Shown here piece by piece: positions 60,725 to 64,000 of a DNA stretch of 64,000 nt. The notes below the pieces were generated by a model, which saw only the letters and a list, made by a program, of their open reading frames with translations, ran no database searches and had not been told where the DNA came from. The DNA lies in contig NZ_CP108414.1 of assembly GCF_035978755.1 (NCBI RefSeq), positions 8,060,001 to 8,124,000 of the forward strand. Reading direction: 5' to 3'. The translations under genes and the position numbers were made by a program. Each line of letters starts with the position of its first letter. The first letter of the stretch is position 1. Origin of the DNA: Streptomyces sp. NBC_01298. Its GTDB lineage: Bacteria; Actinomycetota; Actinomycetes; Streptomycetales; Streptomycetaceae.

Positions 60725-61040
60725 CCCGGAGACGGCCGGCAGGTCGCCCGGATGGTCGGCCGGGTGGTCGGCCAGTACCGGATCCTGGAGCGGGAGTTGA
60801 CCGTCCGCAATCCGGACGGTCGGCCATCCGGGCCGGCGGGGCGACCGCTTCCGACGGTCGGTTTCCGGGGAAGAGGTCATGCCCGGACGGGGCGGATGGG
60901 GCGGATCGGACATCCGGCTTGACCTGGGGCATCTTCTGGAGAAAGAGTGCGCCGGTCGAACACCATCATCCGGACCGAACCTGCCCGAAACGTCCGGACG
61001 CCCGGCCCCACCGCACGACCGCACCCCGGAGACACCTCAG
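60725..61040. other. Intergenic region with a likely promoter
   Basis: No gene. TTGACC at about 60920 is a plausible -35 for the small gene at 61041. 60795-60870 holds several partly complementary CGGACGGTC/GACCG words. Confidence 0.45.
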
Positions 61041-61169
61041 ATGCCCGCATCCGCCCGCCCTCCCCTCGCCTCGGCAGCGGCCGGCGGTTCCGTCGCGGCG
61101 ACCGGTGCCGGCCTTCCCGCGGCAGCCGGCGTCGAGACGGTTCCGGTCGCCCGGCGGCGCAGGACCTGA
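61041..61169 (+). CDS. Possible small protein, 42 aa
   Basis: A 42-codon frame, MPASARPPLASAAAGGSVAA at the start and VETVPVARRRRT at the end, with GGAG 10 nt upstream. It is followed 9 bp after the stop by a perfect 13-bp hairpin, which suggests a real short transcript unit. The peptide is Ala/Gly-rich with a basic C-terminus. No family is recognised; it could be an RNA leader rather than a protein. Confidence 0.35.
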   Translation: MPASARPPLASAAAGGSVAATGAGLPAAAGVETVPVARRRRT

Positions 61170-61178
61170 CCGGCCGGG

Positions 61179-61217
61179 TACGGGGGCCGGCACCGCACCG
61201 CCGCGCCGGCCCCCGTA
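61179..61217 (+). terminator. Perfect 13-bp hairpin
   Basis: TACGGGGGCCGGC (61179-61191) pairs with GCCGGCCCCCGTA (61205-61217) around a 13-nt loop. It ends the transcript of the small frame at 61041-61169. Confidence 0.75.
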
Positions 61218-61334
61218 TCCGCCGGGCGACAACCGCGCCCCGTGGCTCCCGCCTTGTGGCCTGTGACCCCTGACCTGTGATCCCTGCCCAGTGACCCCTG
61301 CCCCGTGACCCCTGACCCCGATGAGAGTGGGATC

Positions 61335-62111
61335 GTGCCCGACGACGATCGCTTGCTCGTACGCCCCTACGTGGCTCCCTCGGGCCCGTTGCCCGGCTCG
61401 CCCGCGCCCGCCTGGCCCGAGGAGTCCGGGCGGATCTTCGTACCGACGCACTTCGGGCCGTCCGTCGTGGAGCCCGGGCCGTCACGTGCGCCCGGTACGG
61501 CGGACCGCGCGCCCGCGCGGCGCACCGAACCCCCGGCGACCCCAACGGCTTCCGCCGTCGAACGGCGGGGCAGTCGGCTTCCGCTGGTGGGACTCGCCCT
61601 GCTGGCGCTCGGGGCAGCGGGGGCCCTCGCGTTCCTCCTGCGCGGCCCGGACCACGAGCCGCCGCGCGCCGTGGTCCGGCCGGACCTGTCGGTGCCGGTC
61701 CTTCCGGCGCGCAGCCCGGGGGCGGGCGAGGAGCCCCCGCCGGCCGGGCAGCCCTCTTCCGGCCCGTCCACGCCCGGAACCCCGTCCGGGACGGCAACGC
61801 CGGGCACGGGGCAGCCCTCTTCCGGCCCGTCGGCGAGTGCGAGCCGGGAGCCGAAGCCCGTGGGCCCGACGGGCACGCGCCCCGCGCCGGGCGGCGGCGG
61901 GACCCTGGGCCCGGGCGACCGCGGGGCCGAGGTGCGCGCCCTGCAGGAACGGCTCCACGGGCAGGGGTTCACGTACGTCTCCGTCACCGGCGTGTACGAC
62001 GAGCAGACCCGGCGCGGCGTCCTGCAGCTCCAGCAGAACAGGAGCATCGAGGGCGACCCGCCGGGCGTCTACGGTCCGGCCACCCGCGCGGCCTTCGGAA
62101 GCGAGGGCTGA
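61335..62111 (+). CDS. Peptidoglycan-binding membrane protein
   Basis: A 258-residue protein. A Pro-rich cytoplasmic lead (VRPYVAPSGPLPGSP) is followed by one membrane helix (LPLVGLALLALGAAGALAFL, about 83-102), a Pro/Ser/Thr linker containing two GQPSSGPS copies, and a C-terminal PG_binding_1 domain (LGPGDRGAEVRALQERL; GVYDEQTRRGVLQLQ; GVYGPATRAAF). It should sit in the membrane with the domain outside. GTG 61335 is favoured; GTG 61305 is possible. A run of TGACCCCTGA-like repeats lies at 61258-61318. Confidence 0.78.
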   Translation: MPDDDRLLVRPYVAPSGPLPGSPAPAWPEESGRIFVPTHFGPSVVEPGPSRAPGTADRAPARRTEPPATPTASAVERRGSRLPLVGLALLALGAAGALAFLLRGPDHEPPRAVVRPDLSVPVLPARSPGAGEEPPPAGQPSSGPSTPGTPSGTATPGTGQPSSGPSASASREPKPVGPTGTRPAPGGGGTLGPGDRGAEVRALQERLHGQGFTYVSVTGVYDEQTRRGVLQLQQNRSIEGDPPGVYGPATRAAFGSEG

Positions 62112-62197
62112 CACGGCCGGTCCTCGCGTGCCGCACTGAACCGCCCTGCTCCACCCCGCCCCGCCCCGGCCGCCACCCGGCCGGGGCCGGGGTCCGC

Positions 62198-62941
62198 TCA
62201 GCGCCCGCCGGCGACCCGCAGGACCGTACCGGTCGTGTACGCGGCGTCCTCGGACAGCAGCCAGGCGATGGCCGCGGCGACCTCCACCGGCTGCCCGGCC
62301 CGCCCGAGCGGGATCTCCGCGGCCGCGAGCGCCGGTCGGTCGGGGTCGCCCATGGCGGCGTGCATGTCGGTGTCGATGATGCCGGGGGCCACCGCGTTGA
62401 CCCGGATCCGGTCCGGGCCCAGCTCCTTGGCGAGCCCCAGGGTCAGGGTGTCGGTGGCGGCCTTGGTGGCGGCGTAGTGGACGTAGCGGCCGGGACTGCC
62501 GAGGGTGGCGGCCGCGGAGGAGACGTTGACGATGGCCCCGCCGCCCGACTCGGCCATGTCCCGGGCGGCCCGGCGGCAGCAGAGCAGGTAGCCGAGGAGG
62601 TTCACGTCGAGCACGCGGCGCAGGTCCTCGACCCGGATGTCGGCGAGCCGGCCCGGGGTGCCGGTGACTCCGGCGTTGTTGACCAGGCCGGTCACGGCAC
62701 CGAACTCGGCGCCGGCGATGTCGAAGAGCCGCTCCACGCCGCACTCCTCGGAGGTGTCGCCGCGTACGGTCACACACCGGGCGCCCGCCTCCCGGACCCG
62801 CTCGGCGGTGGCCTTGGCGGCCTCGTCGTCACGGAGGTAGCCGAGGACGAGATCGTGCCCGTCGGCGGCCAGCCGGACGCACGTGGCGGCGCCGATACCG
62901 CGACTGCCTCCGGTGACGATGGTGACTGGTCGACGTGACAT
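62198..62941 (-). CDS. SDR-family oxidoreductase (FabG-like)
   Basis: A 247-residue classical short-chain dehydrogenase. The cofactor motif is TIVTGGSRGIGAATC, NNAG lies in GLVNNAGVTGT, and the catalytic Ser and YxxxK are in NVSSAAATLG and YVHYAATKAATD. The C-terminus LRVAGGR is also typical. NADP is likely. AGGAGG precedes the ATG at 62941. Candidate reactions are reduction of 3-oxoacyl or ketone substrates. It is divergent from an ArsR-like gene. Confidence 0.88.
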   Translation of the reverse strand: MSRRPVTIVTGGSRGIGAATCVRLAADGHDLVLGYLRDDEAAKATAERVREAGARCVTVRGDTSEECGVERLFDIAGAEFGAVTGLVNNAGVTGTPGRLADIRVEDLRRVLDVNLLGYLLCCRRAARDMAESGGGAIVNVSSAAATLGSPGRYVHYAATKAATDTLTLGLAKELGPDRIRVNAVAPGIIDTDMHAAMGDPDRPALAAAEIPLGRAGQPVEVAAAIAWLLSEDAAYTTGTVLRVAGGR

Positions 62942-62954
62942 GTGAGCCTCCTGT

Positions 62955-62966
62955 GTAACGCATTAC
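62955..62966. promoter_or_regulatory. Candidate palindrome upstream of the SDR gene
   Basis: GTAACGCATTAC: GTAA and TTAC arms around a partly symmetric centre, 13 bp upstream of the SDR start. A possible TetR-type half-site pair; weak on its own. Confidence 0.35.
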
Positions 62967-63144
62967 CCCGTGTCGTGCCCACACCTGGGATGGCCGCAGG
63001 CTAACACCGCGACACCCCGGCCGACCAAGGGGAAGGCCCTCTGTGGAGCGCTCCCCAGGAACCGGAGAACTGCGAGGCAGCGCCTACCTGTTGACCAACC
63101 GTGCCCGGGGGAAGGCGACTTGATCTCACAACAACTCTTTTGAA

Positions 63145-63166
63145 ACAACTGTTGTGGGTCTACTCT
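63145..63166 (+). promoter_or_regulatory. Promoter and operator of the ArsR-like gene
   Basis: ACAAC-T-GTTGT (63145-63155) is a perfect palindrome, with ACAACAACT just upstream (about 63128). TACTCT (63161-63166) is a good -10 that ends 6 nt before the ATG. Binding here would block RNA polymerase. Confidence 0.6.
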
Positions 63167-63172
63167 CGGCGC

Positions 63173-63799
63173 ATGGTCGCTCCCCTCGCTCCCTCCGCCG
63201 CATCCGCCGAGCCGTCGGGACAGGACGTCGAACTCGACACGGCTGCCCTGCGCGTACTCGCCCACCCCTTGCGCCTGAACGTCCTCACCCTCCTGAGGGA
63301 GCGTGGTCCGTCCACCGCCACCCGGATCGCCGACGAGCTCGGCATCAACCCCGGGGCGGCGAGCTACCACCTGCGGCGTCTCGGGGCGGGTGGGCTCATC
63401 GTCGAGGAACCAGGGCGCGGCACCGGACGCGAGCGGTGGTGGAAGTCCGCCCATCGCCAGTCGGTCCACGATCCCGCTTCCGCGTCCGGCGAACAGCGGG
63501 AGGCAGGCCGCGCCTACACGCACGCGGTCGCCCTTGCCGCGGCGGATCGCCTGCGCAGGGCCGCACACGAGGTACCGCTCCTGCCCGAGGAATGGCTCGA
63601 CGCGGCCACGTACGGCGACTTCCTCCTGTACCTGACGCCGGGGGACGTGGCCCGGATGCGCTCCGAGCTCTTCCAGGTGATCGCGCGCTATCAGCACGGA
63701 GAGGGCGAAGCCCCCGAAGGGGCCGCTCCGGTGGCGCTGCAGGTGCAGGCGTTTCCGGTACCGGGCACGGCCCTGCCGCGGGCCGGTGGCGCCGCGTGA
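63173..63799 (+). CDS. ArsR-like winged-helix regulator
   Basis: A 208-residue regulator. The winged helix is DTAALRVLAHPLRLNVLTLL, then STATRIADELGINPGAASYH and a wing with LIVEEPGRGTGRERWW. The C-terminal half is helical (a DUF-type partner domain) and has no metal-binding motif, so the signal is probably not a metal. It is leaderless (TACTCT ends 6 nt upstream). Its stop overlaps the GTG of the next gene, an MFS transporter, which it probably controls. Confidence 0.85.
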   Translation: MVAPLAPSAASAEPSGQDVELDTAALRVLAHPLRLNVLTLLRERGPSTATRIADELGINPGAASYHLRRLGAGGLIVEEPGRGTGRERWWKSAHRQSVHDPASASGEQREAGRAYTHAVALAAADRLRRAAHEVPLLPEEWLDAATYGDFLLYLTPGDVARMRSELFQVIARYQHGEGEAPEGAAPVALQVQAFPVPGTALPRAGGAA

Positions 63800-64000
63800 A
63801 GGCGGACGGCGCGGCCGCGTCCACGTACACCGGCGCGTCCGCGTCCGCCTCCACGTCGGTGTCCGCGCGGCCCGCCTACCGGGACGCCAACGTCCTGCGC
63901 TGGCTCGTCGCGTACACGGCTTCGATCACCGGTGACGTCGTCTACTTCCTCGCCCTGACCTGGGCCGCGGTGCGCGTCGGCGGGCCGTCGCAGGTGGGCC
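63796..64000 (+). CDS. MFS transporter, N-terminal part
   Basis: The first 68 codons of an MFS exporter, cut by the window edge. GTG 63796 overlaps the upstream TGA (GTGA), so it is coupled to the ArsR-like gene. A Ser/Ala/Thr-rich lead of about 30 residues is followed by ANVLRWLVAYTASITGDVVY and FLALTWAAVRVGG, the first helix and loop typical of this MFS family. Confidence 0.75.
   Translation, partial: MKADGAAASTYTGASASASTSVSARPAYRDANVLRWLVAYTASITGDVVYFLALTWAAVRVGGPSQVG

Overview
The window is high-GC (roughly 70-75%) actinobacterial chromosomal DNA, almost certainly Streptomyces. Support: strong third-position G/C, GTG starts, many mRNAs that look leaderless, and families typical of the genus (DUF397, NsdA-like TPR regulator, subtilisin-inhibitor-like protein, PAS-PP2C phosphatase, Tat-exported oxidoreductases, PucR, WYL and lone roadblock proteins). 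I see no rRNA, tRNA, CRISPR array, phage block or complete antibiotic cluster. It reads as chromosome with many short transcription units, plus one IS110 element, two copies of a MITE, a palindromic interspersed repeat and many small tandem repeats.

Layout. 0-8 kb is acyl-CoA and aromatic/steroid-type catabolism: the start of phenylacetate-CoA ligase, an alpha/beta hydrolase, an acyl-CoA synthetase divergent from a crotonase, then a translationally coupled Zn-ribbon/OB-fold (DUF35) gene and two thiolase-fold lipid-transfer genes. 8-16 kb holds DUF397, a KamA-like radical SAM enzyme, the IS110 transposase, an ACT protein and a LuxR-type (LAL) ATPase without a DNA-binding domain. 16-23 kb has a Tat-exported ketosteroid-dehydrogenase-like flavoprotein, a phosphotransferase, an NsdA-like regulator and a PAS-PP2C phosphatase. 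23-33 kb has a two-subunit molybdenum hydroxylase (IorAB type), a MITE, an APC permease, PucR and TetR regulators, a DUF6461 protein with heptapeptide repeats, an M48 protease and a DUF4304 protein. 33-41 kb begins with a degraded LysR gene and a stand-alone IclR-type HTH, then a four-gene roadblock/DUF4388 module and a 1196-aa glycosyltransferase-TagF fusion. 41-49 kb carries the second MITE, a sirtuin, an AAC(3)-type acetyltransferase, ATP-grasp and GNAT proteins, a subtilisin-inhibitor-like protein, a cyclic-nucleotide-binding protein and a large secreted beta-propeller/LamG protein. 49-64 kb holds an ArsR/P1B-4 ATPase pair, a DUF3224/WYL pair, a HEAT-repeat protein, small enzymes, a MerR regulator, two MFS exporters (the last cut by the window edge), an SDR and an ArsR-like regulator.

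How the genes fit together. One 17-bp palindrome (TCTGAY-N5-GTCAGA) lies in the acyl-CoA synthetase/crotonase intergenic region and again before the flavoprotein 15 kb away. A site fitting the KstR consensus lies beside the first. This suggests one regulon for uptake and breakdown of a steroid- or terpenoid-like carbon source. The roadblock module has no GTPase or kinase partner, unlike the known conservons, and is the best candidate here for an undescribed signalling system. Both MITE copies sit in a CTAG that contains the stop codon of a neighbouring gene. All functions are inferred from sequence; no database search was possible.
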